Positions 16,872 to 25,957 are shown, numbered from the stretch's first letter. The stretch is DNA of 64,000 bases from Vicinamibacteraceae bacterium (GCA_011525805.1 WYBR01000109.1:124001-188000), one strand, 5' to 3'. Program-made: numbers and translations. The notes: generated by a model from the sequence alone, not told the origin.

Positions 16872-16975
16872 CCCCTCGCGGCGCTCGTTCAGGTATCGAC
16901 CCCACTCTCGGGCCGGGCGGGTCGTCCGCGTCGTTCTCAGACGGCCGATTCCGCAACGCGGGGGCGAGCGGCGAG

Positions 16976-16981
16976 TACACT
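16976..16981 (+). promoter_or_regulatory. -10 hexamer of a leaderless promoter (TolC-like gene)
   Basis: TACACT ends eight bases (AGGCAACC) before ATG 16990. There is no clear Shine-Dalgarno in the gap. Confidence 0.5.
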
Positions 16982-16989
16982 AGGCAACC

Positions 16990-18906
16990 ATGCTCCACGC
17001 CCAGCGCCGCATCCGCCTTGTTTGCCTGCCGCTCCTCGTCTCGCTCGGCGGGGCCGCTCTTTCGGCGCTTTGGGGATGTTCGCCCGGCCTCGCGGGCATC
17101 GACCGGAAGGCGTCGCGGCTGATCGCCCAGCGGACGGAGGCGATGGGAGGCGACTCGATCGCCCCGGACTTTGAGCATCTCGATTCGGTGCGCACTGAAG
17201 CGGACCTCATCCGCCACACGGCCGACAACACGAACCTCGCCCCCGCGACGCGCAACCCGCCGGCGTCGGACCTGAGCATCCCGCGCGGCGATGCGCAGGG
17301 CGAAGTGGATGCGCTGCTCGCCCGCTACGGCGACGCCTCCGCGGACGTCGAGCGCTTCACCCTCCAGGAAACGCTCAAGTACACCGTCTCCCACGCCCGC
17401 GAATATAAGACGGCCAAGGAGGAACTCCTGCTCGCGGCGCTGCGCCTGCTCATTCAGCGCCACCAGTTCGGCCCCCGCTTCTTCAACGAGATGAGCGCCT
17501 CGTTCGACGGCGACGCGGAGGACGGCGACTACGAGATCGCGACCCGCCTCATCAACGAGTTCCGCGTCACGCAGCGCCTGCAGACCGGCGGCGAGATCTC
17601 CGCCCGCGCGCTGGTCAGCGCGACCGAGCAGTTGCGCCGCCGAGTCGGGCAGGGCGACAGCGAGTCGCAGTCCGCGAGCATCATCCTCTCGGCCAATCTC
17701 CCGCTTCTTCGCGGGGCCGGGGATGTCGCCCGCGAGTCGCTCATCAGCGCCGAGCGCGACATGGTCTACGCCACGCGCACGTTCGAGCGATTCCGTCAGC
17801 AGTTCCTCTTCAACATCGCCAGCGACTACTTCGACCTCGTCCGCGCCCAGGCGCAGATTGAGAACGCCAAGCGCGTGCTCGCCAGCCGGCAGAAACTCTA
17901 CGAGGAGACGCAGGCGCTCTACACGGCGGGGCGCAAGCCGCAGTTCGAGTTGAGCGAGACGCGGGCTCGCGTGCTCAGCAGCGAGAACAGCCTCGCGAAC
18001 CAGCGCGACAGTTACACGGTGCAACTGGAGCGGTTCCGTATTCGCCTCGGCCTGCCGCCGGACAATCCCTACCTGCTCGACACGGTCGCGTCCTTCGACC
18101 TGCCCGTGCCGGCGCTGGACATGACCGAGAGCGTGCGGCGCGGCCTGCTCTACCGCCTCGATCTCCAGACGTCGCGGGATCGAGTCGAGGACGCCCGGCG
18201 CGGCGTCGCCAACGCCCGCAATGACCTCCTGCCCGATCTCGACCTCAGCGCCTCGATGACGCTGATTACCGATCCTGACCTGAAGCGCGGCGGCCTGCAG
18301 TTCGACGAGGAGGAGATCGACTACACCGCCGGCATCACCTTTGGCCTGCCCCTCGACCGCGAGATCGAGCGCATCGGCCTGCGACAGGCGACCATCAGCC
18401 TCGAACGGTCGCATCGCGACCTGCGAGAGGACGAGGACAACGTCGAATTGAGCATTCGCTCGGCGGTGCGCGACATTCAACTCGCCCTCTTCAGCCTTCA
18501 GATTCAGAACGAGAGCGTTCGGATCATCGAGCGGCGGCTCGTCGGACTCGAATTGCGGCGTCAGGACGTGACGACGCGCACGATCATCGATGCGCAGGAC
18601 GAACTCGCCGCAGCCCTCGACGCCCGCGACGCCGCCATCCGCAACCTGCGCGTCGCGATCATGCGCTACCTGCTCGAGACGGGCCAGTTCCGGGTGGACG
18701 TGGACGGCCAGTTCATCGCGCCGCCGGGCATGGAACTGCTTACTCCTGATGAGGCCAAGGCGCTCTACGAAGTGGGCACCCGCGGCGAGGAGTTGTACGA
18801 ACGGACCGAGGAGTCCCGCCCCGGTGCCGGACCCGCGGCCGGAGAGGGCGGCGAGCCTCCAGCCGGAAAGCCGGCCGGGGAACCACCTTCTCGGGAATCT
18901 CCCTGA
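16990..18906 (+). CDS. TolC-family outer membrane efflux protein
   Basis: A 638-residue outer-membrane-channel-like protein with the long coiled-coil repeats of the OEP family. Two similar halves alternate polar helices rich in E, R, Q and L (for example YVFDLVRAQAQIENAK-like and LRREQDVTT-like segments) with predicted beta strands. A signal peptide ends near Cys30 (ALWGC), a weak lipobox, so it may be lipid-anchored. The C-terminal 60 residues are Pro/Glu/Gly-rich and probably disordered. It lies 42 bases upstream of a HlyD-like adaptor gene, suggesting a joint export system. Length is larger than the roughly 450-500 usual for the family. Confidence 0.82.
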   Translation: MLHAQRRIRLVCLPLLVSLGGAALSALWGCSPGLAGIDRKASRLIAQRTEAMGGDSIAPDFEHLDSVRTEADLIRHTADNTNLAPATRNPPASDLSIPRGDAQGEVDALLARYGDASADVERFTLQETLKYTVSHAREYKTAKEELLLAALRLLIQRHQFGPRFFNEMSASFDGDAEDGDYEIATRLINEFRVTQRLQTGGEISARALVSATEQLRRRVGQGDSESQSASIILSANLPLLRGAGDVARESLISAERDMVYATRTFERFRQQFLFNIASDYFDLVRAQAQIENAKRVLASRQKLYEETQALYTAGRKPQFELSETRARVLSSENSLANQRDSYTVQLERFRIRLGLPPDNPYLLDTVASFDLPVPALDMTESVRRGLLYRLDLQTSRDRVEDARRGVANARNDLLPDLDLSASMTLITDPDLKRGGLQFDEEEIDYTAGITFGLPLDREIERIGLRQATISLERSHRDLREDEDNVELSIRSAVRDIQLALFSLQIQNESVRIIERRLVGLELRRQDVTTRTIIDAQDELAAALDARDAAIRNLRVAIMRYLLETGQFRVDVDGQFIAPPGMELLTPDEAKALYEVGTRGEELYERTEESRPGAGPAAGEGGEPPAGKPAGEPPSRESP

Positions 18907-18934
18907 GAAGCGGATCGAAATCGCAGCTGGCCGA

Positions 18935-18940
18935 TATGAT
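18935..18940 (+). promoter_or_regulatory. -10 hexamer of a leaderless promoter (HlyD-like gene)
   Basis: TATGAT ends eight bases before ATG 18949, in the 42-base gap after the TolC-like gene. A TTG at 18940 overlaps the hexamer, which supports the ATG as the start. Confidence 0.5.
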
Positions 18941-18948
18941 TGGATGAA

Positions 18949-20457
18949 ATGAGCACTTCCGCATCCGAAACGCACACACGCTCCCGTCGCCGCCGCGCCC
19001 TGATGCTCAAGGTTCTGCTGGGCATGATCGTGATCGGCGGCCTGGGCGGCACGGCGATCGTCTTCACCATGAACCGTCCCTCGGGCGGCGACACGGCCGA
19101 CGACGACCGCTACCGCGTCAAAGTGACGAGTTTCGACATGACCATCCCCGCGACCGGGGAACTCGAAGCCCTCAACTCGGTCGAGATTCGCAATCAGGTC
19201 GAGGGCCGCACGCTCATCAAGTGGATCATTGAGGAGGGATCCCGCGTCGCCAAGGGCGATCTGCTCGTCGAGATCACCAGCGACGAGATCGTGAACCGCA
19301 TCGAGGAAGAGACGCTGCGCGTCGAATCGGCGCGGAGCGAACTCGTGGCCGCCCAGGAGGCCGTCGCCCTCCAGGAGAGCCAGAATCTGTCCACGCAGAG
19401 CCGGGCCGAACTGGCCGTGCGCCTCGCCGACCTGGAACTCAAGCGCTGGCAGGAGGGAGAGGTCGCCACGCGCAAGAAGGACATTGAGGTGCGCCTCAAC
19501 CTCGCCGTTCGCAACGCCGATCAGCGGGCCAAGGACTTCGAGAACTCGAAGATGCTCTTCAAAGAGGGCTTCATCAGCGAGAGCGAACTGGTGGACGACC
19601 AGAATCGCCTCGACGAGGCCACCGCCGAACTCGAGAAGGCTCAACTCGCCAGGCAGATCTACCTCGACTACGAGTACCCGAAGGACTTCGAGGCCAAGAC
19701 GAGCGACCTCAACGAGGCCAGAGCCGAACTCGACCGCGTGATTTCCTCCAACTCCCGCACCCTCGAGCAGAAGAAGGCGGATCTGATCAACAAGGAGCGC
19801 CAACTGGCGATTCGCGCCTCGCGCCTCGCCAACCTCGAGCAGCAACTGGCGGCGTGCACGATCCGCGCGCCCGGCGACGGGCTGGTGGTCTACGGCACGA
19901 GCGTCGGCCGCAATCCGTGGCGGCGCGAGGAGCCGCTCCAGATCGGCCAGGAGATCCACACGAACCAGTTGCTCATCATTCTGCCGGACACGAGCCAGAT
20001 CGTCGCGTCCGTGCGCGTCCACGAGACGCAGTCCAGCCGCATCCAGATCGGCATGCCGTCGAGCGTCAAGATTGACGCCCTGCCGAAACTGCAACTCGGC
20101 GCCAAGGTCCGCGGCGTCGGCGTCATGGCCGAGCAGAACGGCTTCGGCAGCCAGGTGCGCGAGTACACGGTGCGGTTGCTGCTCGAAGGGCCCAATGAGT
20201 GGGACCTCAAGCCTTCGATGCGCTGCAAGGCGGACATTCTCCTCGGCCGCGTCGAGGAGGTCATCGCCGTGCCCATCCAGGCGGTCTTCGTCGAGCGCGG
20301 CAAGTCCTACGTCTGGACTCCCAGCGGGTCGCAATGGATCAAGACGTCGATCACGACCGGCCGCAACAGCGAGACGATGATCGAGATCAAGTCCGGGCTG
20401 AACGCGGGCGAGACCGTCCTGCTCCGCGCGCCTACGCCGGGCGAGATCGCCGGCTGA
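18949..20457 (+). CDS. HlyD/MacA-like periplasmic adaptor (membrane fusion protein)
   Basis: A 502-residue adaptor with one N-terminal transmembrane helix (about residues 17-40), then a split lipoyl/barrel-sandwich domain (VEIRNQVEGRTLIKWIIEEGSRVAKGDLL and, after the hairpin, IRAPGDGLVVYG). Between them lies a long coiled-coil hairpin of about 200 residues. The C-terminal beta-barrel and membrane-proximal regions follow. Such proteins join an inner-membrane pump to a TolC channel. No ABC or RND pump gene is adjacent; the next gene on either side is unrelated, so the partner must be encoded elsewhere. Confidence 0.85.
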   Translation: MSTSASETHTRSRRRRALMLKVLLGMIVIGGLGGTAIVFTMNRPSGGDTADDDRYRVKVTSFDMTIPATGELEALNSVEIRNQVEGRTLIKWIIEEGSRVAKGDLLVEITSDEIVNRIEEETLRVESARSELVAAQEAVALQESQNLSTQSRAELAVRLADLELKRWQEGEVATRKKDIEVRLNLAVRNADQRAKDFENSKMLFKEGFISESELVDDQNRLDEATAELEKAQLARQIYLDYEYPKDFEAKTSDLNEARAELDRVISSNSRTLEQKKADLINKERQLAIRASRLANLEQQLAACTIRAPGDGLVVYGTSVGRNPWRREEPLQIGQEIHTNQLLIILPDTSQIVASVRVHETQSSRIQIGMPSSVKIDALPKLQLGAKVRGVGVMAEQNGFGSQVREYTVRLLLEGPNEWDLKPSMRCKADILLGRVEEVIAVPIQAVFVERGKSYVWTPSGSQWIKTSITTGRNSETMIEIKSGLNAGETVLLRAPTPGEIAG

Positions 20458-20625
20458 TCGGCCGCGATCGCCTCGATCAGGCACAGGCGGCGCCGAAGGT
20501 CGATCTCACCAGGCCGAAGCGCCCAGCGAGGACGAGCCGCAAAGAGACACAGAAGGCAACAAGGGGCCATCGCCATCGAAGCGGCGACCGCGCCGTGACG
20601 CCCGCTTCGCCTGGAACGGCCCGCG

Positions 20626-20657
20626 AAAAATGAAGTGCGCCGCGCAAGGCGGCGCAC
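20626..20657 (-). terminator. Rho-independent terminator of the PEP-CTERM-like gene
   Basis: On the minus strand a perfect 9-bp stem (GTGCGCCGC with GCGGCGCAC, 5-base loop, 20635..20657) is followed by TTCATTTTT. It lies about 33 bases after the stop of the minus-strand gene ending at 20690. Confidence 0.75.
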
Positions 20658-20689
20658 CGAGTGTTGTCGACTCGATCAGACGCTCGGGA

Positions 20690-21400
20690 TCAGCGCGTCA
20701 CTTCAGTGCGGCGGCGCCGGCCTGCGACGACGACGGTGCCGAGCGTCAGCAGCGCGAGACTGCCGGGGCCAGGCACGCCGAAGACGCGGCTGAGGCGGAA
20801 GTCCACCGCCACGCCCGGATCAAGGAAGACGCTGATGCTCTGGAGGCTGCTCACGTCAAGCAGGCCGATGCCGCCGAAGTCCGCCAGCGCGAAGAAGAGG
20901 TTCTGGGCGCCGGAGGTCGTGAGCGATCGCGTCAGGCTCGCCTGGTTCTGGCCGTCCGACAGCGTCACGAGGACGGGCAGCGGCTGGCCGTTGGCGAAGT
21001 CGAAGCGGCCGAAGTCGAGAATGATGTCGGTGATGCCGGTGAAGTCGGCGTTCAGCCCGGCCCCATTCGCGTCATAGAGCAGGTTCCAGTCGCCGCGCGC
21101 GCCGGCCGTCGAGGAGTAGTCGAGGATCATGCCGAAGTTGGGCACGATCGCGGCCTGAACGAAGTCAAGCCCGGGCTCCTCAAGAAAGGTGGCGCGCACC
21201 GTCGAGTGGCGCGTGCCGCCGATCACGTTGCTCAGCCCGCTCTCGAAGACGTCCACCGAGTCGATCGTCAAGATGACCACCGGCCACTGGTTCGGGTCGC
21301 CGACGGACGAGAAGTCATCGATGATGACGTCGGCCGAAGCCGGGGCCGTGCCAAGTCCCGCGACGATCGCGAGGCAGACCGCTGTGCGCATGCAGTTCAT
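20690..21400 (-). CDS. Exported PEP-CTERM-like sorting-signal protein
   Basis: A 236-residue secreted protein. It has a cleavable N-terminal signal (MRTAVCLAIVAGLGTAPASA) and a C-terminal tripartite tail: VPGPGSLALL, a short hydrophobic stretch and RRRR. That tail fits the PEP-CTERM class processed by exosortase/archaeosortase enzymes. The central part is beta-rich with FDFANGQPLPV and LSDGQNQASL segments and has no recognised family. The start at 21400 has GGGAGAG about five bases upstream; a second ATG is three codons in. No exosortase is encoded in the window. The function of the mature domain is unknown. Confidence 0.75.
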   Translation of the reverse strand: MNCMRTAVCLAIVAGLGTAPASADVIIDDFSSVGDPNQWPVVILTIDSVDVFESGLSNVIGGTRHSTVRATFLEEPGLDFVQAAIVPNFGMILDYSSTAGARGDWNLLYDANGAGLNADFTGITDIILDFGRFDFANGQPLPVLVTLSDGQNQASLTRSLTTSGAQNLFFALADFGGIGLLDVSSLQSISVFLDPGVAVDFRLSRVFGVPGPGSLALLTLGTVVVAGRRRRTEVTR

Positions 21401-21596
21401 TTCTCTCTCCCTTTCAGTCGTTCGTCCCGCCCCGCAACGGTCGACCGAACGCGCCGCGATGCGAGGCGTCGCAGGATAAGTTTGCCGGATGATCGGACGC
21501 TTGTCAAGCGAAAGCGGGGGGATTGGGGAAAAGTACTATTGTCCGATAACAATGCCCGCTGCGCTCGGGCAGCGGCCCGTTCCCTTGAACCGCAGG

Positions 21597-21602
21597 TATG
21601 AT
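21597..21602 (+). promoter_or_regulatory. -10 hexamer of a leaderless promoter (zinc-ribbon array)
   Basis: TATGAT ends six bases (GCACAA) before ATG 21609, the first gene of the three-paralog array. A palindrome ATTGT...ACAAT at 21538..21553 lies upstream in the divergent intergenic stretch and could be an operator, but nothing supports this beyond symmetry. Confidence 0.5.
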
Positions 21603-21608
21603 GCACAA

Positions 21609-22496
21609 ATGAACGATGCCGCACCCGAGCCTCCGGGTCCCCGCGCCGCCGGCAGAGCAGCCGGCGCCGCGCCACTCTGCATCGTCTGCGGCTACGACCT
21701 CCGCGCTTCGCCGCCCGAGGGCCGCTGCCCAGAGTGCGGCGCCGCCGTCGAGCGCTCGCTGCACGGCGACTGGCTGCGCTACGCCGATCAGCGCTGGGTG
21801 GCGACGGTGCAGCGCGGGTTGAACTGGATGTGGACGAGTCTGGGAGTGCTTCTGGGCGTCTTCGCCGTCTTCGTGCTCACTGTTCCCATCGTGCTGCTGA
21901 CCGACCCCGACGGCTTCCATCCGCTGGTCGACTGGAGCCTCTACGTTGTGGTGGTCGGCATCGTCGTCGCTCTGGCGTTCGCCGGCGTCGGTCTCATTGT
22001 GGGGCTTTGGCTCGTCACGACACTCGAGCCGCGGATGGCGACCAGCGAACCGCTTCGCCCCTGGATCCTGCGCACGCTGATCATCGCACTCGTTCCCTCG
22101 CTCGCGTCAATCGTCGTGAACACCGGTGGATCGGCGGCGCTGGTCATTCTGACCGGCTGGGGCGGACGGGTCGTCGCGGTGGGCGCGCCTCTGGTGATCG
22201 GCGCCCAGGCCTACCTGCTGCTGCGCCACACCCAGTCTCTCGAACAGCGCTGCGGCGGTTTCGATGAGGATCGGACCAGGGTGCTGGGCAAGTACCTGCG
22301 CGGTGTGAGAGGGTTCACGATTGCGATCGTGGGCCTGACGGTCCTGTTCTACTCGTCGATCCGCACCAGCGAGACGGGCACGTCAATCATGGCCATCGTC
22401 TGGCTGGCGGCGATGAGCCAGGTCGGCGAGACGCGACGGCGCATCCGCGCCGAGTTGGACATGCACACACAACGATCCGAGGAGAATGCGGGATGA
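21609..22496 (+). CDS. Zinc-ribbon membrane protein, first of three tandem paralogs
   Basis: A 295-residue protein with an N-terminal zinc ribbon (C24, C27, C40, C43 in CIVCGYDLRAS...RCPECG) followed by ERSLHGDWLRYAD and about six to seven hydrophobic segments. The CxxCGYDLR...CPECG ribbon recurs in many uncharacterised planctomycete membrane proteins; no function is known to me. The last four bases overlap the start of the next paralog (ATGA at 22493), so the three form one operon. DNA encoding residues 24 to about 61 (21678..21791) is almost identical in all three copies, while the membrane parts have diverged. An earlier in-frame start at 21489 lies upstream of the promoter and was rejected. 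Confidence 0.75.
   Translation: MNDAAPEPPGPRAAGRAAGAAPLCIVCGYDLRASPPEGRCPECGAAVERSLHGDWLRYADQRWVATVQRGLNWMWTSLGVLLGVFAVFVLTVPIVLLTDPDGFHPLVDWSLYVVVVGIVVALAFAGVGLIVGLWLVTTLEPRMATSEPLRPWILRTLIIALVPSLASIVVNTGGSAALVILTGWGGRVVAVGAPLVIGAQAYLLLRHTQSLEQRCGGFDEDRTRVLGKYLRGVRGFTIAIVGLTVLFYSSIRTSETGTSIMAIVWLAAMSQVGETRRRIRAELDMHTQRSEENAG
21678..21791 (+). repeat. Near-identical 114-bp segment, copy 1 of 3
   Basis: The segment encodes the zinc ribbon and the ERSLHGDWLRYADQ stretch. It differs from copies 2 (22529..22642) and 3 (23380..23493) at only a handful of positions, and synonymous sites are conserved too. Confidence 0.8.
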
Positions 22497-23344
22497 GCGC
22501 GACGACCGAAGCAGCACCCCCGCCCACCTGCATCGTTTGCGGCTACGACCTCCGCGCTTCGCCGCCGGAGGGCCGCTGCCCCGAGTGCGGTGCCGCCGTC
22601 GAGCGCTCCCTGCACGGCGACTGGCTGCGCTATGCCGATCAGGATTGGCTGCGAGCCGTGCATCTCGGTCTGGAGTGGATGTGGACAAGCCTCGCGATCG
22701 CACTCAGTGCTGCGGCGGCGGTTCTCGTGTCCGTTACCCTTGATCTCTTCACCGACCCTCTGAGCCGTCCAGCGCCGCTTAACTGGCTTATCGGATTCCT
22801 TGTGATGTTGGTGCTTGTCGGGGCTTTAGTGGCGGCCAGTGGCTTTCCTATCGGGTTGATTCTGCTCACCTCACAGGAGCCTCGCCTCGCTCCCCAGGAA
22901 TCGCGCCGAGCTCTCATCCTCCGTGCCGTCTCGATCGGTCTGCTGCCTGCGCTCGTTTCGCCGGCGGTTGGCGCGGGTTGGGCTTCGGTGCTGATCGCAT
23001 TGCCCCCGTGGGGCGGGCTGCTGCTCGCTGTGGTCGCATCGCTCCTGATCGGCACGCATGCCTGCCTGCTCCTTGACCACGCCCGCTTCATCGAACGGCG
23101 GTGCGCCGGCTTCGATGAGGAGCGAATGCGCTTGCTGGGCAAGTACCGGCGCGGTGTGATCGGCTTTACAATCGTTATCATCGTGCTGCTTCTGTTGATG
23201 CATCTGAGCACCGGTAGCAGTGCGGGCTCTGCCCCGATGATCATCGTCTGGATCGCCGCCGTCAGTCAGATCGGCAAGACCCGCCTGTGCGTTCGCGCCG
23301 AGATGGACATGCACATTGCCGCCGGCCCAAGGGGGGCTGGATGA
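22493..23344 (+). CDS. Zinc-ribbon membrane protein, second of three tandem paralogs
   Basis: A 283-residue protein with the same layout as its neighbours: a zinc ribbon at CIVCGYDLRAS...RCPECG, the ERSLHGDWLRYADQ linker, then about six hydrophobic segments. Shared landmarks in the membrane part include L(I)xxQEPRLAPQE, ERRCxGFDEERxRLLGKYRRG and the C-terminal QIGKTRLCVRAEMDMH. It starts inside the stop of copy 1 and ends inside the start of copy 3, both as ATGA overlaps. The local sequence is slightly less GC-rich than that of its neighbours. Function unknown; a membrane-bound regulatory or scaffolding role is only a guess. Confidence 0.72.
   Translation: MSATTEAAPPPTCIVCGYDLRASPPEGRCPECGAAVERSLHGDWLRYADQDWLRAVHLGLEWMWTSLAIALSAAAAVLVSVTLDLFTDPLSRPAPLNWLIGFLVMLVLVGALVAASGFPIGLILLTSQEPRLAPQESRRALILRAVSIGLLPALVSPAVGAGWASVLIALPPWGGLLLAVVASLLIGTHACLLLDHARFIERRCAGFDEERMRLLGKYRRGVIGFTIVIIVLLLLMHLSTGSSAGSAPMIIVWIAAVSQIGKTRLCVRAEMDMHIAAGPRGAG
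22529..22642 (+). repeat. Near-identical 114-bp segment, copy 2 of 3
   Basis: Second copy of the zinc-ribbon-encoding segment in the tandem array. Confidence 0.8.
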
Positions 23345-24204
23345 AGTCCGTGACAGTCTCACCGCGTTCGCTCCCCACCTGCATCGTCTGCGGCTACGAC
23401 CTCCGCGCTTCGCCGCCGGAGGGCCGCTGCCCGGAGTGCGGCGCCGCCGTCGAGCGCTCCCTGCACGGCGACTGGCTGCGCTACGCCGACCAGCATTGGG
23501 TGCGGGCGGTGCATCGCGGGCTAAGTTGGACGTGGCGCGGCGTGGCGGCGGTGCTCATCAGCATGATCGCCCTGCTCGCATTCGTCATTGGACTCGCGCT
23601 CATTGACGCCGTCTCATCCGCGCCCATCCCGGGTTGGTTCGAAGGGACGTTCATCCTGATCGTGACGATCCTCTGGCTGGCCGGTGGGGCGAGTCTCGCG
23701 CTCGGTCTGTGGCTGCTGAGCACTCCCGAGCCGCGCACCGCCGACGCTGAGCCGCTGCGCCCGGTCATGCTGCGCACGCTCAGCCTCGCCATCCTCCCGG
23801 TGATCGTCCTCTGGCTCGGGCTGGACACGGCCTTCGGCGCGTCGCTCGGTCTGCCGCCATGGACGCAGCCGATCATCACGTCGCTCAGCGTGCTCATCAT
23901 CGGATCGCAGACCTGGCTGCTGGTGATGCACCTGTCTTCGCTCGAGCGGCGCTGTTTCGGCATGGACGCCTCGCGCGACCGGCTGCTGGGCAAGTACCGC
24001 CGCCAGGTTCTGGGCGTTTCGATCTCCGTGGTCGTGCTCACCTTCGGGACGTACCTGCTCATGGGCCGCTCGATCGGCGCCGGCATCGTCATCATCGCCT
24101 GGATCGCGGTCCTCGGCCTGACGCGCGAGACGCACCGGCGGGTGCGCTTCGAGATGGCGATCCTGCCGGAGGAGAGCGTAGAGGCATCGGGTGATGCAGG
24201 CTGA
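23341..24204 (+). CDS. Zinc-ribbon membrane protein, third of three tandem paralogs
   Basis: A 287-residue protein, last of the operon. It has the zinc ribbon (CIVCGYDLRAS...RCPECG), the common linker, then about six or seven hydrophobic segments. The second half keeps the family landmarks STPEPRTADAEPLRP, LERRCFGMDASRDRLLGKYRR and the C-terminal TRETHRRVRFEMAI. The start ATG overlaps the stop of the second copy. The membrane portion has diverged from both other copies although the ribbon DNA has not. Downstream, 24205..24364 holds only a candidate promoter for icd. Function unknown. Confidence 0.72.
   Translation: MKSVTVSPRSLPTCIVCGYDLRASPPEGRCPECGAAVERSLHGDWLRYADQHWVRAVHRGLSWTWRGVAAVLISMIALLAFVIGLALIDAVSSAPIPGWFEGTFILIVTILWLAGGASLALGLWLLSTPEPRTADAEPLRPVMLRTLSLAILPVIVLWLGLDTAFGASLGLPPWTQPIITSLSVLIIGSQTWLLVMHLSSLERRCFGMDASRDRLLGKYRRQVLGVSISVVVLTFGTYLLMGRSIGAGIVIIAWIAVLGLTRETHRRVRFEMAILPEESVEASGDAG
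23380..23493 (+). repeat. Near-identical 114-bp segment, copy 3 of 3
   Basis: Third copy of the zinc-ribbon-encoding segment in the tandem array. Confidence 0.8.
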
Positions 24205-24302
24205 TCCCGGGCGCCGGATGCGGTAAGGATTCTTTGGCGATCAAGTCGTTTCGTCTTCATATCAGGCATTTCACCCGTCTCGCGAAGCGCCGTCGCCCTC
24301 CA

Positions 24303-24308
24303 TATACT
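24303..24308 (+). promoter_or_regulatory. -10 hexamer of icd
   Basis: TATACT lies 56 bases before ATG 24365. No good -35 is visible at the proper distance. Confidence 0.4.
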
Positions 24309-24364
24309 GGCCCGCTCTGACTCGTTTCGTTCACCCGCCACCATGAGATACTGCGGAGAAAACC

Positions 24365-25825
24365 ATGCCGACCGCCATCGCCATGACCCCCAAGGGTCTC
24401 AACGTTCCTGACCAGCCCATCCTCCCCTTCATCGAAGGCGACGGCACCGGGCCGGATATCTGGCGCTCCAGCGTTCGCGTCTTCGACGCCGCGGTGGCCA
24501 AAGCCTACGGCGGAAAGCGGAAGATCACCTGGCGGGAAGTGCTGGCGGGCGAGAAGGCCTTCAACAAGACGGGCGACTGGCTGCCCCAGGCCACGCTCGA
24601 CGCCTTCAAGCAGTACCTCGTCGGCATCAAGGGGCCGCTCACCACGCCGATTGGCGGCGGCATCCGCTCGCTCAACGTCGCGCTGCGGCAGATGCTCGAT
24701 CTCTACGTCTGCCTGCGGCCGGTGCGGTGGTTCACGGGCGTGCCCTCGCCGGTGAAGAAGCCGCAAGACGTGGACATGGTCATCTTCCGCGAGAACACCG
24801 AGGACATCTACGCGGGCATCGAGTACGCCGGCGGCTCGCCGGAGGCGAAAAAGGTCCTCGACTTCATGGCCGAGCACTTCCCAAAGGAGTTCGGCAAGAT
24901 TCGCTTCGGCAGCGCCGAGAAGTCGATCGCCTGGCAGAAGGTGCTCGAAGGGATCGGCGCGCCGAAGCGCGACATCACCGCCGGGCCCTGCGGCGGCGTG
25001 ATGGTCGGCATCGGCTTCAAGCCCGTCTCCTACCTCGGCACCGAGCGCCTCGTGCACAGCGCCATCGGCTACGCGCTCAAGAACAAGCGCCGCAGCGTGA
25101 CGCTGGTCCACAAGGGCAACATCATGAAGTTTACGGAGGGCGCCTTCCGTGAGTGGGGTTACCACGTCGCCCGCGAGTTCTACCGCGCCCAGACCGTCAC
25201 CGAGCGCGAGTCGTGGATCTTCGGCAACAAGGAGGCCGACCCGAACCTCAGCAGCGAAGCCAACGCGAAGATGATCGAGCCGGGCTACGAGATGATGACG
25301 GCCGAACAGAAGAAGAAGATCGTCGCCGAAGTCGAGGCGGCGCTGAAACTCTGGCCCACGCACGGCGACGGCAAGTGGAAGAAGATGCTGCTCATCCGGG
25401 ACACCATCGCCGACATCACCCTCCAGCAGGTGCTCACGCGCGCGAAGGACTTCGACGTGATTGCGACGATGAACCTCAACGGCGACTACCTGAGCGACGC
25501 CCTCGCGGCCCAGGTCGGCGGCATCGGCATCGCCCCGGGCGCCAACATCAACTATATCACCGGCCACGCCATCTTCGAAGCCACCCACGGAACCGCGCCC
25601 AAGTACGCCAACCTCGACCAGGTGAACCCCGGCTCGGTCATCCTCAGCGGTGAGATGATGCTCCGCTACATGGGCTGGATCGAGGCGGCCGATCTCATCA
25701 TCAAGGGCATCGAAGGCGCCATCGCCGCCAAGACCGTCACCTACGACTTCCACCGCATGATGGAGGGAGCGACGAAACTCAAGTGCTCCGAGTTCGGTGA
25801 GGCGATCGTCAGGCACATGGGCTGA
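24365..25825 (+). CDS. icd: NADP-dependent isocitrate dehydrogenase
   Basis: A 486-residue TCA-cycle enzyme that oxidatively decarboxylates isocitrate to 2-oxoglutarate. It closely follows the Escherichia coli Icd type: [13 protein letters not shown] with the phosphorylatable serine, [33 protein letters not shown] and the C-terminal HGTAPKYA...[13 protein letters not shown]. Lys and Tyr in GTAPKY are the known NADP+ determinants, so NADP is predicted. It is about 70 residues longer than the E. coli enzyme, mainly between the EDIYAG motif and the middle of the protein ([20 protein letters not shown] and similar). GGAG lies just upstream of the ATG. A GC hairpin follows the stop. Confidence 0.95.
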   Translation: MPTAIAMTPKGLNVPDQPILPFIEGDGTGPDIWRSSVRVFDAAVAKAYGGKRKITWREVLAGEKAFNKTGDWLPQATLDAFKQYLVGIKGPLTTPIGGGIRSLNVALRQMLDLYVCLRPVRWFTGVPSPVKKPQDVDMVIFRENTEDIYAGIEYAGGSPEAKKVLDFMAEHFPKEFGKIRFGSAEKSIAWQKVLEGIGAPKRDITAGPCGGVMVGIGFKPVSYLGTERLVHSAIGYALKNKRRSVTLVHKGNIMKFTEGAFREWGYHVAREFYRAQTVTERESWIFGNKEADPNLSSEANAKMIEPGYEMMTAEQKKKIVAEVEAALKLWPTHGDGKWKKMLLIRDTIADITLQQVLTRAKDFDVIATMNLNGDYLSDALAAQVGGIGIAPGANINYITGHAIFEATHGTAPKYANLDQVNPGSVILSGEMMLRYMGWIEAADLIIKGIEGAIAAKTVTYDFHRMMEGATKLKCSEFGEAIVRHMG

Positions 25826-25830
25826 CGCCC

Positions 25831-25851
25831 CGCGCCGCGCCCGGCGGCGCG
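25831..25851. other. GC hairpin after icd
   Basis: CGCGCCGC-GCCCG-GCGGCGCG is an 8-bp perfect stem beginning six bases after the icd stop. No T-tract follows, so it may be a stability element or a non-classical terminator. Confidence 0.4.
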
Positions 25852-25957
25852 AGATCACGCGATACGGTCGAAACGACCAAGCCTCCGCGCCGGCACCGCC
25901 TGCTTGATTCTGCGCGCTGCGGGGGCCGGCGCCCTCGCGGCGCCGTCGGCGAGGACG

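Noticed and set aside
16648-20484. A minus-strand open frame of 1278 codons opposite the TolC/HlyD genes
   Set aside because: Antisense shadow; the plus-strand proteins have clear families, and the frame has no recognisable motif.
21538-21553. Palindrome ATTGT...ACAAT as an operator between divergent genes
   Set aside because: Short and unsupported; no regulator gene or second copy in the window.
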